NCBI GenBank assembly: GCA_021234535.1 | Contig: CM037830.1 | Location: 9,799,252 to 9,863,251 of the forward strand | Origin: Stichopus chloronotus | Taxonomy: Eukaryota; Echinodermata; Holothuroidea; Aspidochirotida; Stichopodidae | Length of the DNA: 64,000 bases | Reading direction: 5' to 3' | In this document: one piece after another, positions 38,107 through 51,600 of the stretch | Layout: each line of letters begins with the position of its first letter | Position numbering within the stretch: the stretch's first letter is position 1 | The notes under the pieces: generated by a model | Databases searched by the model: none | What the model was told of the DNA's origin: nothing | Seen by the model: the letters and a program-made list of their open reading frames with translations, nothing else | Translations under genes and position numbers: made by a program

Positions 38107-39472
38107 ATTAGAGTTATACTTGTTAGCTTTCCAATACGTAAGGTGTGTTGTACAGATCGCATACTTCAACCACCCAGCTCCTTAGCTGTTGCAAAATTTT
38201 TAACATATTCAAACGCATCTATCTCTAAAAGAAGTGATTTGTAAATCCACATTTAAGTTTTAACCACTGGTAGGAATTGCAATCACCAGAACTCACGATA
38301 TAGCTGAATTGAGGTGACTTTTATGTCACTTCCAAGTTACCATACTCTGACCATGAAGTCTTCACTTTAGTTGCAAAAGGTCAATATTTTGTTCCTTTAT
38401 TTACCATTTGATTTTGTAATAATGTCCTTCTATAAATTCCCAAATCAAGGCAAAAGACGTTATTGCGGGCAAGTTCTGACACAAACTATTTTACAACGTG
38501 AATATCGCAACTTGACACGTTTTCTTAGTTGACATGATCAAGACGACTAAACCCCACCCCCTTAAACGAAGTAAGTTTTTCATGGCTCCAATTTGTGTTT
38601 TTAAAATATAAAGTTTCCCATTATACGATGAAACCGTTTCTATATTTCATGTAATCATCATTTGATAGGAAAGGTCTCAATAAAAACAGAAGCCTCGGAG
38701 ACGTAAGTCTCCGAGGCTTCTGTTTTTATTGAGACCAAATTCATCTATCTTTAAAATGAAACATTTGTTTGGAGAGGAGAAGCAGTTTCTAATGAATATT
38801 CATAAGTTGTTTTTCTTTAAAAGGTTTTCTTTTTAATTGACCGTACAACTAACGCTTTTGAAAGGGTTGGGGGGGGGGGGGAGGAGTCACAAGGCACTAA
38901 CAATATGTGGCTATTGTCCTCGTTTCATGGTGAACTGATTGTTAAAGGGTGGCTGAGTTGAATGGACGGTGGCGAACAATATTAGCACACAGTAAAGGCG
39001 GCCTTTTCTGTGAACAATGAACTCAACGGACAACAATCTACAAATACGATCATCGTGCACAATCACTACAGGAAAGACGTTAGAGTTGTTAGCTTTCCAA
39101 TACGTGAGGTGTGTTGTACAGGTCGCGTACGTTCTTCAGTTTCTGTGCAGGACCCGGACCGCTTAGTTTTTCCTGTAAGAGATAGAAAATAAATATTGTT
39201 ATATACTGTTTAAATTTTAAAGAAATTGTATGAGCCAAAAAAGAGTGATAGACTTAGCGGCACATTTGTTTGTTACATATGTCGATTATTTGAACACAGA
39301 ATATTAAAAAAAAAGAACTAGTACTTTCATGACGTCAACACCTTCTTTGCAGGGTCAGGACCACTTAGTCTTTTCTGTAAGAGAGAGATAATAAATATTG
39401 CTATATACTGTTAAAATGTGAGAGAAATCGTAGGAAGCAAAAAGTATGATGGACTTTGCCGCACATTCGTTT
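38107..39472 (+). repeat. Local direct duplications upstream of GTF3C6
   Basis: Segment 39142-39275 is repeated at about 39343-39472: phrases such as CTTAGT, CTGTAAGAGA, AAATATTG(T/C)TATATACTG and the later GCCGCACATT or GCGGCACATT recur in order. A separate ~55-base piece around 38107-38165 (TGTTAGCTTTCCAATACGT) recurs at about 39085-39140. No mobile-element ends are visible. Confidence 0.7.
38673..38736. repeat. Perfect inverted repeat: 30-bp arms, 4-nt loop
   Basis: Arms 38673-38702 and 38707-38736 are exactly complementary, with a GTAA spacer. The first arm starts GGTCTCAATAAAAACAG. Complementarity ends abruptly, as both flanks are AA. It lies about 930 bases upstream of the GTF3C6 start codon. 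A transcript from either strand would form an uninterrupted 30-bp stem. Confidence 0.95.
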
Positions 39473-39587
39473 TGGAAGTACTTTCAATACTTTTCTTTCT
39501 GATAACGGCCGTTAAAGGCCTCCGTAATACTCCATTCGGTTACAGCTGTTTGCTGTCTTCAACACATATGTGTTTACTGTGCACGTG
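39330..39587 (+). promoter_or_regulatory. CRE and E-box upstream of GTF3C6
   Basis: A full TGACGTCA lies at 39330-39337 and a CACGTG at 39582-39587, respectively about 330 and 80 bases upstream of the presumed start codon at 39664. A promoter role is inferred from position and motif only. Confidence 0.35.
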
Positions 39588-39663
39588 CGGTATGGATGTG
39601 CAGCCGAACGTGCAGCTTACTTGACTGTGGTGAACTTTTCCCGGTTAGACGGTTATTTAAAAT

Positions 39664-42600
39664 ATGGCAACAAATGACGCCGAGGAAGATGAGGTAAGCC
39701 GAAGTACTCAAAATATGTTACATCGTCAATATCTATGCACTCGGTCGAAAAATTTCATGTCAATCTATCGTTTACTCACATAAATTTTATGGTTTGGTCT
39801 GATAACGTTTCTAAAGTTAAGCCGGAGATGGATTTGTGAAGCCGTACTAGTTCCGCGAGACGATTCACTGTACCACCCATCATATACCTGTACAGTATGT
39901 ACAATGAGTGTAAGGCTGTATTCACATGTAGGCCTAGGGGCCCAGGGTTGGAAAACCTTGCGAACCTGTCGAACCTGGTTCGCGGGAAATCGGCGACGCT
40001 CGCGGGAAATCATGCGTGTCGGGACACATTTTTTTTTTTAATAAAAAACGGTGAAAAAACCAAAAAATCTTCAGAGAAACAAAATAAATGAGGGAGAACA
40101 GGGCAAATGCTGTTACACTAATATTTACAAGAAGCTCTGTTGATTGCTACTGCTTACGATACTCACGTAGGCAAATAGCACATGTTACCTCTATGCCAAT
40201 AAACCACGATGTCCAGTATATCCCCAACGACCACGCAAGTAACCAGAAATTATCTCCAGTTTGCTTTTAGGCACACTTCAGCCGCCCTACATACCTTATG
40301 AATCCCAGTGCCCCGGCCCTAGGATGATTCGCACAGAGCTCGTGCACAATTTCATCTCCTTCGGTTTTAGTGTTTTTTATTTTTTCCTAACTCAGCAGAA
40401 GATTCTCATGTTTAATTAATGAGAACGGAGTGCTTTCATACAGTAGGTACGTATATAAACAGCATACATACAGTACATAGCAGCGCAACAGACCCACGCG
40501 GCATGGCTTGACCTTTGTACCTTCTTTACGTTTCCAGTCTTACACACAGATGCAATGGTAGCTCCAAACACCTTTCTGGAAAACATAATGTTACACGCAG
40601 TGACAAAATTGCCTCTATTAAACCATTTTAAAATGTGGGGGACGACTTTTATTTTTAACTTTTTTTTTTTGCTGCAAATTTCTGCTGCCTGTTAATGGTC
40701 ACAGTCATCAGGGATAAAAAAGTTCGGTACAATTGTCGTAGCCTTAACAGGTGGTTGAATTTGAGTATTATGAATGTGATAGATGTCCATTTCGGAACAG
40801 GTGTTGACATTTTTGCAGTTAAGAACTTTTCTTGGAAAGATGCCAGGAGTTTTTACGGCAAACTCGTACAGCTGTTTGTAAGTAGCATAGCTTGCAGTAG
40901 TTGACAGTGTATAGTGGTCTATGATCAAGTCATTTATTCTAGGCCTATTGCATATCTATATAGCGTAATATCGGGCTCAAGTTTCACTCGTTTCTGACAT
41001 TTTGTAAGTGACACTTCTTCACATTCAAAAAGGTACCGTACATTGCAACAACGCAAGTAGCCTAACGTTAAGCTTTCGTGATTGATTTTTCAAATATTCA
41101 ACGAGTTTTCAGGTATATTTTTTGTGCTCAGCTGCACAATTTTACCCCTTCGATGTGCTAGGAACCCCAATCTTCCAGGAGCTTGCCCCTGAACCCCCCA
41201 CAAGGGGTTCCACCCATACACAAATGTCAGCGGGAAATCGGTGGATTTTCTACTGTGTTCGCGGGAAATTCAGCAAGGTTTTCCAACCCTGGCCTAGGCC
41301 ATCAGAATGTAAATCTGATGGCTTACGGGAAAGCGTGTTAAACAAGACTCATATTACTTCCCATCATCATCCGTCTGTCTGTCGTGAGAATGGCTTTGAA
41401 GGCGTTTACTGAAGTACAGTATAGTGCATTCACCAAACTTCACTCACTTCAAATTTCACGCACCTAAACCTGAAAATGCAATGGCGTAAGTACCTTGACA
41501 ACGTTTTGGCTACCATACCTTGAAATGACATAAAAGGAAACTGAGGCAATGTTTATTTACAGTAATCACCCATTTCTGATTAGTCAACTAAACGGGGCTG
41601 CATTTGTACAGGAGAGGTTGGCTAGGCGGAAAGAATCCTATTCGCAGTTGCCGCCAAACATTACAAATTTCCAAATCATCATTTTAACCACTCTGTGGAA
41701 ATGTTCCTTTTTTGCTGCTAGCTTGTTCATGGGTAATTGCTGTAGGTTTATGCAAAGGATTTGCACTCTTCATACAGTATAATGATTGTCATGCTAATAT
41801 TAGTGAGATGCGCGAAGTTTGGCAGGTTTTCATCGTATCTGATCTTGGATCTGGATCTGGAAAGGTACTGCACAACACTCCGAATGGAGTCAAACATTCA
41901 GGATTCGGTGTGTGCATGTGAAGAACATCAATCCTCCTGTCTGAGGATCCTCAAGACAGAGTTCTTGAATTGCTTGGGATCCTCGAGATCTGTTATGTTC
42001 TGGGGGAGTAGGTTCCAGTCCCTGACGGTACGAGGAAAGAAGCTATACTTGTACTGTCCTTATTGGTTGGGATGATGTTATAGCTGTTCAAGTGGTGGTG
42101 TCTAGGAGGCCTCCGGACCGGTTGTGAGAGGTTGGCAAGAGGCAAGGAGGCCTAATCTAGCCATATGGAAAGTAACAAGTCTGTTTGCGGATCTTCTATC
42201 TTTGAGACTATCCCATCCCAGATCTTTCAACATTTTAGAGACACTACTCTGGGGGGAATAGTCGTTACAAACAAACCTTGCAGCCCCACGTTGAATTTGT
42301 TCAATTTTGTTTTATAAAGGAGACGGTATAAGGGTCCCAAACAGATGAGGAGTACTCAAGTATAGGGCGAACGAGAGTAAGATAAGCATTAGTCTTGATA
42401 CTCTTGGGACAGGAATTAAGATTTCTTTTAATAAAACCCAAGGACCTATTAGCAGATGAGGTGATGCAATTGATATGGGCATTCCAGGTAATGATATTGG
42501 AAATATCAACTCCAAGATAAGAGTGACAATCTGTGGATGCCAAAATGTCATTGCCCAAAGTGTACTCAAAAAGTTTGGGATTCATCGAATGAGTTATCCT

Positions 42601-45600
42601 CATCAAAAACATTTCTTGGTGTTGAAATGCATTTGCCAATTTTTTTGCCATCCAAAGAGGGTATGGAGATCATCTTGGAGTTTAACCTGGTCAGAAGAAA
42701 TTCCTTATTTGCCTGTAAACCACACAATCATAGGCAAAAAGCCTTACTTCAGAAGAAATATTGGTGGGCAAGTCATTAATGTAAGCAAGAAATAACAAGG
42801 GACCCAGGACCGTACCTTGGGGAACACCTGAAATAACTTCAGTCCAATCAGAGGAGTCACCATCCACGACAACACTTTGTTTGTTAAACTTGAGAAAATT
42901 AGTGATCCAATCAAGAGTATGACCTCTGATACCATAATTCTGCAGTTTACGTAAAAGCCGGTTGTGGGGAACAGTATCAAAAGCTTTAGAAAAATCCATG
43001 ATTATCATGTTGGTATGGGATCTGCTGTCTAAAGACTGGACTAAATCATTCACGGTTAGGATCAGTTGGGATTTGCAGCAATGGCGAGGTCTAAATCCAT
43101 GCTGTCTGCTCATGATAACAGAGTAATTATCAAAGTGACGCATTATACAAGAGTGAATAACATGCTCAAGTATTTTGCAACAAATATCGTAAAAATCGTA
43201 TTGTTAACTCAATTTCCAGCAGTTACAGTAGAAGTTCTAAAGTTTTATGTTAGATGCGTGAACTTTTATACATCCATGCTACAGTTTGACTGCTGCGACT
43301 GGGAGCTTATTCCAGGCATTAACAATACAACGCTAGTACAGTAACACTAGTGACCCTTAAAGTGAACAAGACCTTATGGCAAAGATGCCAACTTGAGTGA
43401 CTGGCAGGCAGTGAGATAATTATGTAGGAAAGTGACTCATGAGGAGTGTGGAGCGGGAAGTCCCTTCGACGGCAGTCCAGGGCCTGCCTTAGACTTCTGG
43501 AAGCTCTTAGCCTGCAGGAGCTCCGTGGTGCACTTTGAGCCTTATTTGGTACCGTTTTCTGCTGAAGTTGATGACCATAAGTTTGAGATGGGAAAGATAA
43601 CTTGCATTTAGTCATAAAGGGGCAACAAAACCAACTTTACACTGGTAGCTTTCATGGTCTTTCCTTAAGCTGACAATTATTCCAGGCATAAATTTAAAAT
43701 TGCAAACTTAAATCATAGTAGGTAAGTTGCTTCAGAAAATTATGATACATTCGTTATTGCATGGACAACCGGAAAATATTAACTGGATTGGCTGCTTGTT
43801 GCTTCTCAACACTCACTCAGCCAGCCAATGAAGTTTGTCTTTGGCCATATTTGTTCACTTGAAGGGTGCCATAACGAAGACCTGTTCCACTTATCCAGTT
43901 AATGTAGAGACCAACATTTCCACCAGGACTTGGTATCTGCAGTACAGTACATGTAAGGAGTAACATCCTGAGAAACATTTTGTATGGTACTGGTGTACGT
44001 GCTGGAGTCCGTTGATTGACGGGGACTCCAGTACGTGCATGCTGTATGCATAGCAACAAATATAGTTATGTATGTCAAGGTTAGTGAAGGCGTGCAATAC
44101 ATGGAGTATAATACTACATGTACTTAAAAAACTTACTCGGGCAATAATACTAGTATTGCGGCGTAAGTTTTGACTTTGCATCAGCAATTAAAGGCAAAGT
44201 CTATTTTAGTTTTCTCTCCAAATATAATTGTAAAAGTGTGTGATTGTATTAGCTGAGCATGAGTTTTGACTCTGAGGTGTGTGACATGTGTCGTAGATGT
44301 GAGACTTGGCATCTCTGCTATGGTTAACATCTTCAAGATCATGAACTAGACAGAAGAGCCCAATGCAGTAAGATCTGCACTGAAATGCCTCAAGTGTAGT
44401 GACATTAGTCCTAGTACATAGTTCCAATCTACTGCATTAACTCATAAGACCAAGGATACCAAGCTGGACTACAGTACAGTACTTTAGAATTGGACACACC
44501 AAGGACTTATACAAGGGTAGCATAACCTCCTTGTCTTTATATGTATGTACAGTAAATGACCTTTTAATAATTCCAAGCACTCTGTTTTTGCAAAATGTCT
44601 ACCAGGTTGAAGAGATTTACGAATCATCACCCCCAGATCTTTTTCTTCGTCAACAGTCTGCAAAGTGACATCACTCATCTCATAAATAACTTCAGGATTA
44701 TTTTTACCCACATGCAAGACTTCGCACTTTACTGACATTTAAAAGCATTTGCCAGTCCCTGGACCATTGATTAAAGATGTGAAGATCTAAGGCATTCTCT
44801 TTGTCAGAGACATCATGAAAAATCTTGGTATCATGAGCAAACTTGATAACATTGCGACAAATGTTTTCATGAATGTCATTAATAAAAATGGTGAACGAAA
44901 CTGCACTCAAAACACAACCTTGTGGGTACTCCACTGCAAACAGTTGTCTAGTCAGATATCACACAACCAAGGAGCACATGCTGTTTACTCTGGTGCAGCC
45001 AAGCCTCAATCTACAAAACCTCCCACACCATGAGAATTAAGCTTGAAAACAAGTTGACAGTGAGGAACTTTGTCAAATTTGTCAAAATCCAAATAAATGA
45101 CATCAACATGACATCCCTGATCCAAGTAACAAGTAACTTTGTCCAAAAAGATAAGAAGATTAGACAAGTAAGAACCCCCACTCATAAAGCCATGCTGAGA
45201 GGTATTAATTTGAACCTTGAAAGATGATCCATGATGTTAGTGCTAGTACAGGACAAGGCCTAATTTGAAAATGAAAGGTCTTCAGCAACATCATACCCAT
45301 GAATTCTAAATGCGCTGGGCTGTTCCATATTACAGTATTAAAATCAGAATGCCTTATCAAAGTTTAAATGGTTTAGAAAATTTTGAAAATGAAACTAGGT
45401 TTAATTAACTGTACAGCACACCCATGAATTCTAAATGTGCTGGGCAGTTCCATACATTACAGCATGATAATTTGAAGGCTTCATCAAAGTTTAAATGTTT
45501 CTGCAGTATCACAAGTTAAATTTACTTACCAACAGGGATGCCACCTGTGTCTAGTGCTTGGGCAGGGACACATATTGCCATACAGCAGTGATAGGATATA

Positions 45601-48600
45601 TCATGCGATTGTCTAGGATTTTCAGCAGGGGTCTAGCCCATAGGGCAAAGCCCTTTTGCTAGCACTGTGCTGACAGGAAATCTTAGCAGCACCATCGGTT
45701 GGCATGGAGCATACAAGAAAAATTTTGGCTCTGTGCAAACCTCTCCTCACACCCCTGATGGCTTGAAATGGTACCTCAAAATATTTTTCTTAAGCTGCAG
45801 TACTCAGCTTTGAAATGTTGTAGGGAGATCATGTTTGCAATATGACAATTAATGAGCAAAACATCAATCTGGAAAAATGTCGGTAATTTAGATTGTCTCT
45901 ATTTTTATCTATTACATCATGTTGCCTTGTTCTGTGTCATGTGTTCACATTTAAAAGATTCATCACCCCAGACAGTTTCAATTCTCCCAACCACTTATTG
46001 TGTGTCTAGTCCCTTCCACCACCTGTCCAAAATTCCTCCACATGTGTATGAAAACAATGGATCTCTGTGTAATCTGTGTAATATGAGCTACTCTGCATCT
46101 TTCAAATTTGCTATCAATCAAAGACTAGAACCAGTTGAGAATTCTGCTATCTGGAAGCCAAAAATATATAGCTTGGGGTGATGAGTTACCTCCTTTAAGA
46201 CCTGCACACCATATATGTGCATACAGTACTGTATCTGCTACCTTCCAGATTACCTCAAATGGCATTCCCCTTATGCCTTGCCCACCTCTACAAATTAATG
46301 TACAGTAACCTCACCACATTTTCATGTATTATAGTTTATTTTTGTGGTCAAATCATAAGTAGTTCAATGCGTATCATGGAATTGTGGGATTTTAGGCACT
46401 TTCCAAATAATGAATTAAAGTCGTGTCACAGGATAATAAACAAATTGCTTATGAATCATGCATACAGTAGAAGATATAAAGTAATACAAGCATACTGTGT
46501 TCATACATGCCAAGGGATAATGATCTAGAATACGTGCAAATGCAACTAATCCTGGACTTAAGTTGCATGCTGAGCACTCTAGAATTTCCAATATTGTTTT
46601 GAAGAATTATGTCATGTCATGTTTTCATTGATTTTTTTCTTGACAGGTAGCATATATTTTACTGGAGGTGACTGGGATTATTGATGCTGATACCTTCTCA
46701 AAAACTGGAAACTGCCGAATATTAGTAAGATTAGTGGAGTTCAACTTTCATGTACACTGAGTATACACTGTACCATACATTTTTTTTTTTTTATGTTTCC
46801 TGCCATGTGTAGACAATGCAAAACGTTATGTGGCCAAGGCACAGAATAGGCCTGTAGTAAAATTCATAGCAAAAATAGTAAATTTTCTTTAAACAAAAAA
46901 AAAGGAAGAAATACATTGAGAGCTATGACACAAAGAAGGTAATAGAAAGATGTATATCTTTGACAGTGCAAAATTTCATTGTTGGCATTGTCTCTAAATT
47001 CATGATAACTCAATTCTACTCCAGCAGGACATTTCTTATTCTATCAAAATGTTTCCATGACATCATCATCATTTGATGTTGCTGCTGTAGCTCACATCAT
47101 CACATGATCAGATTAAATCTGCTATTTGTTGCTCCATTCAGGGTCTAATGACAGAAAATCCCATTTTACAAGTTGGAAATTACATTTTCTCTGGAGAATA
47201 TAAAGAGACAGTTGGCACATCGTTGTTCTTTGAGGAAGATTGTCAAGATAAATCAGGTAAAGAAGTCATATTCACATTCATTTTCTTCAACAAAGATAAT
47301 CACTTCGTCTGGTCTAAGACAGGTCATGTACACTATGCTATGCATTGGGATTTTCTTTTCAGGATAGATGAGGAGAACATTCATTGACTTTTGTTTCAGA
47401 TGATAGTTGTAACCTTTGTAATTATACAGAGCGGTGTATGTGTGTGTACAGTACTGTATGTGTAAATGTGATACCTACTGTACCTTGTAAACACGATATC
47501 CTGAGACAGGAGGCTTGGACAGATCTGTTATTCACTTCACAGGTGTACCACATTGAGTAAAAGAACCCTGTAGGTTTTGGTGGAGGTCTTTTAAACAAGG
47601 TATCTCATGAAGGGAAGCTTCAGTTACAGTTATCTCATATTTGTCATGTATCGCAGTTAGCACCAGAACCTTATCATTTTTTAATGCAGGTCAAAACTCA
47701 TTTGAGGTCATGTTGTGAAAACCTTGTAATCATGATAAATCTCACAAAAGGAAGCTTGTACAGAGCTCATAAATATGAAGCATAGGCACCATGTGACACA
47801 TCCTAATGCTGTAATGTCAGATATCAGAAAAAAATCCTCATACATGTAATTGCATCATTGAAACCACAATGCATTTGTATGTTCTGTTTCTGCATCCAAC
47901 TAACAGTCACTCTTTATTTTAGATGACAGTTTTATCTCTCCCCTTTGTGTATACTGTGGGCTACATCTACTTTGTGGAGTATTCTACATACATTTGATGT
48001 GAAAGCTTTCTCAGGTTGTGATCCTTTGAAAATATACATTAGCTTCCAAAGTGAAAAACTGAAAGCTGCAAGTGACAAGTGCAACTCTGAGCAGGGCAGA
48101 AATTCATAAAACAGGGGCAGAAATTTGTAAAGGGTGCTCGAGTGCAAATGAATTATTAACCCCCAGACAAGAGAGGGACATAATGTTGGAATTCAACAGA
48201 ACAATAAACAGAGCTGTATCTGGTAATGTTACTTTCTTTCACACAGAGCAATAACAGTACCATAAGTCAAAATTATGGAGCTGCCAGTAAGGTATGTCAT
48301 AGATAACCTCACTGCAGTGTAAAATTGAAAATCTGTTTTATTTTGTATATACCTCATAGGGCCTTCACTTAAATATGTTTGCAAGTCATCAAGGAAACTT
48401 GATTTGAAGAGAGCTGTGTTGAAACCTAAAAAGCTTTCCTCTGAAAGTAAAGGTATGTATTCTGAAAGTCACAACATTTTCTTTATTTCAAACAGTACAT
48501 GTGTGGTGATTTGGTTTCAGTTAATCTGAAAGAACATTCAGCACATGCCACATGGTGTGATGCTGAGCATCTATTAGCCTTTCAAGTATTGTCCTAGTTA

Positions 48601-51600
48601 CCATATTGCCCTTCCTGTAATTGAAGCATAGACTACTTTTGACAGGGTCTACCAGATGTTCCTGTCGTTTGATGTTCCCCATTTTTGTATTAGTTCAATG
48701 GTTGCCGATGAGTGCAAGGTTCGTTATTCCCAGGGATTGATGTTCACAGAATTATCACTCCCAAGGTCTGCTGCTCCCAAGGTTCGATGGTCCCAGGATT
48801 CAATTTTCAAAGGCTTTGATGTTCCTGAACCCGGGGAACATCGAACCCCAGGAACGTTGAACCTCGGGAATATTGATAAGCCCCCTTTTGATGGTCGCTT
48901 GATTTGTTCAAACTTGGTACAGGTTTGTATGTATTTCCCTGCCTGCAGTATGCTCAGGAGTTCTAATGCATGTACACTTGCCTATAGGAGAGAAGGTGCA
49001 ACAATTGCTTTGCTTCCACAGTATAGATCGGAATAACTTAAATATATACGTGTGTGAGTGGAGACCTACCATTAATACATGCAAGGTTACCTTGTACTGT
49101 GTGCAGGACAAATATTTTGTGTCTAAAGATTGTTCTGTATTTCAATGTAAATTGATGAAGTTAAAATTGTGGTAAAGAGTTTCTTTTGTATACCGAATAT
49201 CAGTCATTTGCTCTATTTGTACATCAGATGCATCATTGTATTGATCATCCTATGACTACCTTTGTATTTGCAACAGAGGCAGTCAGTAACACTTAAGCTG
49301 CTGAAAAAATGTCACTGCTGAAAAAATGTCACAAAAAGGACACAAAAAATGTCACACCACAAAAACTGTCAAACATAAATTCCTCCTTTTTCCATGTTTT
49401 ACATTCATAAAGATAATGCAGAAGAGAAGGAAGGCTCTCAAGTCAAATGAAGGCTATAATCGTTGATGGTTAACATCTTCTTCTCCACAAGCTACCAAAC
49501 AGGAATGAAGATGAGGTAGCTCAAGGGCCTGCCTGTGATGTACAACCCCACTACACCACATGGGTGTACTCTCAGGTGACAGAGCCCTGCATTAGACAGT
49601 GACTAAATTAACTTTGGACCAAGCCAAAGCCATAGACAAGTGTATCTGGGATGGACTTCAAGAAACTGTTGATGCCATTTGTATCTTGGTCCGTGGCTGT
49701 TAACTGGATGGAATGATGTCATTCAGCATTTCAGAACCAGTAGAGCGTATTCACATAAATGGGATCTGAGGCTGGCAAAAGCGTCACAACGTTGGCTAGT
49801 TCGAGGATCCTGTTTTCCTGCATGTATGGCCTAGAATAGACCCACAGCCAGAGGTGGGTGTGTGTAAGGTGACGAAACAGGAGCACTGTCAGTTTTCGAG
49901 CCACAATGTGGCAATTAGGAGATAATTTTGTCAAGTTTATTGCATTTTTTTTTTCTCTGATGATAATTGTAGCTGTGTATTACAGTAGGTGCATATGTGT
50001 GTGATGACTTTGTTGTAAACACTAGTTAAACATGATATCATCTAGCTTTGATTCCTCAACAGATCCCTTATTTGGTGGGCAGATGTACCACAATGGAGCA
50101 CATAAACAGTGGTGATGTCATGCATGCTGTTTCAAAAAACAATTTATGTGTTAACCTTTACAATTAGTACAATGTTGCTATGTGTTGCCAGTGTGCTCAT
50201 GGTATAAAATATTTCATCTGATTAATGTTGTGGGATGGTGACTTCAGATATTTTTTTTTCCCTCAGGATGCTTGAAGACTTCACATTTCAGAAATTAATG
50301 GATTAAGGGATCAGCGTACAGATAGATCACAGCAGATAATCGATCTATTGTTTGGGTGATGTGGGTGGGGCTTGCAATATTGTTGATTGGCATGCTGCCT
50401 GTACCACACTGGGTACACGAACAGTATTGCTTTTGGTGATGCTGTACAAACCAATGAGCAGTTGGAGCTTGGCCACATGGCATACAAAGAAAATCTATTA
50501 TTATCTGTTTTCAACCATTCAGGCTCATCAATAAACATCTCCAAAGCTTTGTCTTCTCAAAACATTATGCATGAGTTACAAAAGATGCATCATTTGCATT
50601 TTGAATGGGCTAACAAATTATTCTTGAGTAGCAAATAGTTTTCTGTTTTTCTGTGAGAAACTTTCTTAAAAAGGAGACCACAGTCCTCCCTAATTTAATC
50701 ATGCTGTGCCCTCAAATGTCGGTTTAAAATATGATTCCTTTCTGTGGAACAAATGCCCTTTTCAAACACAAAATCTGAAAAACAAAATGGATTTAGCTAT
50801 ATTTGGAACATGGAAAAACCAGTTAGGAGGCATAAGCCACATGTTCTGATGTCATCATGTGAAAGACTTACTTTATAATGCATACTGGGAGTTCCTTCCA
50901 CTAACTACAAGCATATGCTTCCCCTATGACATCATCATCAAAGTTAGGAATGCATCTCCATCAGCTTAGTAGCATTAGGCATGTAACAACTTGTAGCTTC
51001 TTATCTTTGAGAGCATGTGTCGAATTTGCTGGCTGTAAATTTTATGTGTAATTTTGTTTCACTCTACTACTATGCACCATGACATATTTAAAGATGCCTT
51101 AGTATGTTTGGAGATAAATTTAATACTACAGTGAGTAATGCCACCATATCTGGAAAGCCATCTGCATTTTGAATCACCCATACTGTTGCCCATTTCTGCA
51201 TTTTGACCTCTTGAAATGACGTCTATGTATGGGTACAGTGCCTTTCTACAAAAGTATCTAAGTCAGTTTATCAAAAAATATTGAAGTTTGTATCTCTTTG
51301 ATGGTATTGTTAGTCACAGAGTTAGTTATGGCAATTGATAAATCACATGACCAGATAAACTGGGGTGGATCCTGGATTTTTGTTTGGGAATGCACAAGTT
51401 TCTTTCATTTTTTTGTTTTTGTATGGCATCTTCCATCTGAAGAACTTACCTAAAAGTAGTGCTCTCAATGTGGTGTGTAAGTTTCCATACCAAAACTGTG
51501 ACAAAAAGAGCAACAGTCAGGCACAGTTGATCAATCCTGGAAACTTTGGGGTGAACATGCACCCATGGCAATCCTCCTCCCCCCCCCCCCCTGCCCCACC

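Larger units (their letters stand above)
29538..39663. other. Repeat-rich gap between tafazzin and GTF3C6
   Basis: No coding exon is supported in this 10-kb stretch. It holds two clusters of minisatellite-type units (31.6-32.7 and 34.8-35.6 kb), a hAT MITE, another MITE, a perfect hairpin at 38.67 kb and a duplicated segment next to the GTF3C6 start, all listed separately. A non-coding first exon of tafazzin probably lies here. Frames at 36561-36740 and 36961-37221 are open but match nothing I know. Confidence 0.45.

Noticed and set aside
43994..44039. MicroRNA precursor
   Set aside because: The 17-bp stem is too short for a typical animal pre-miRNA and nothing else supports it.
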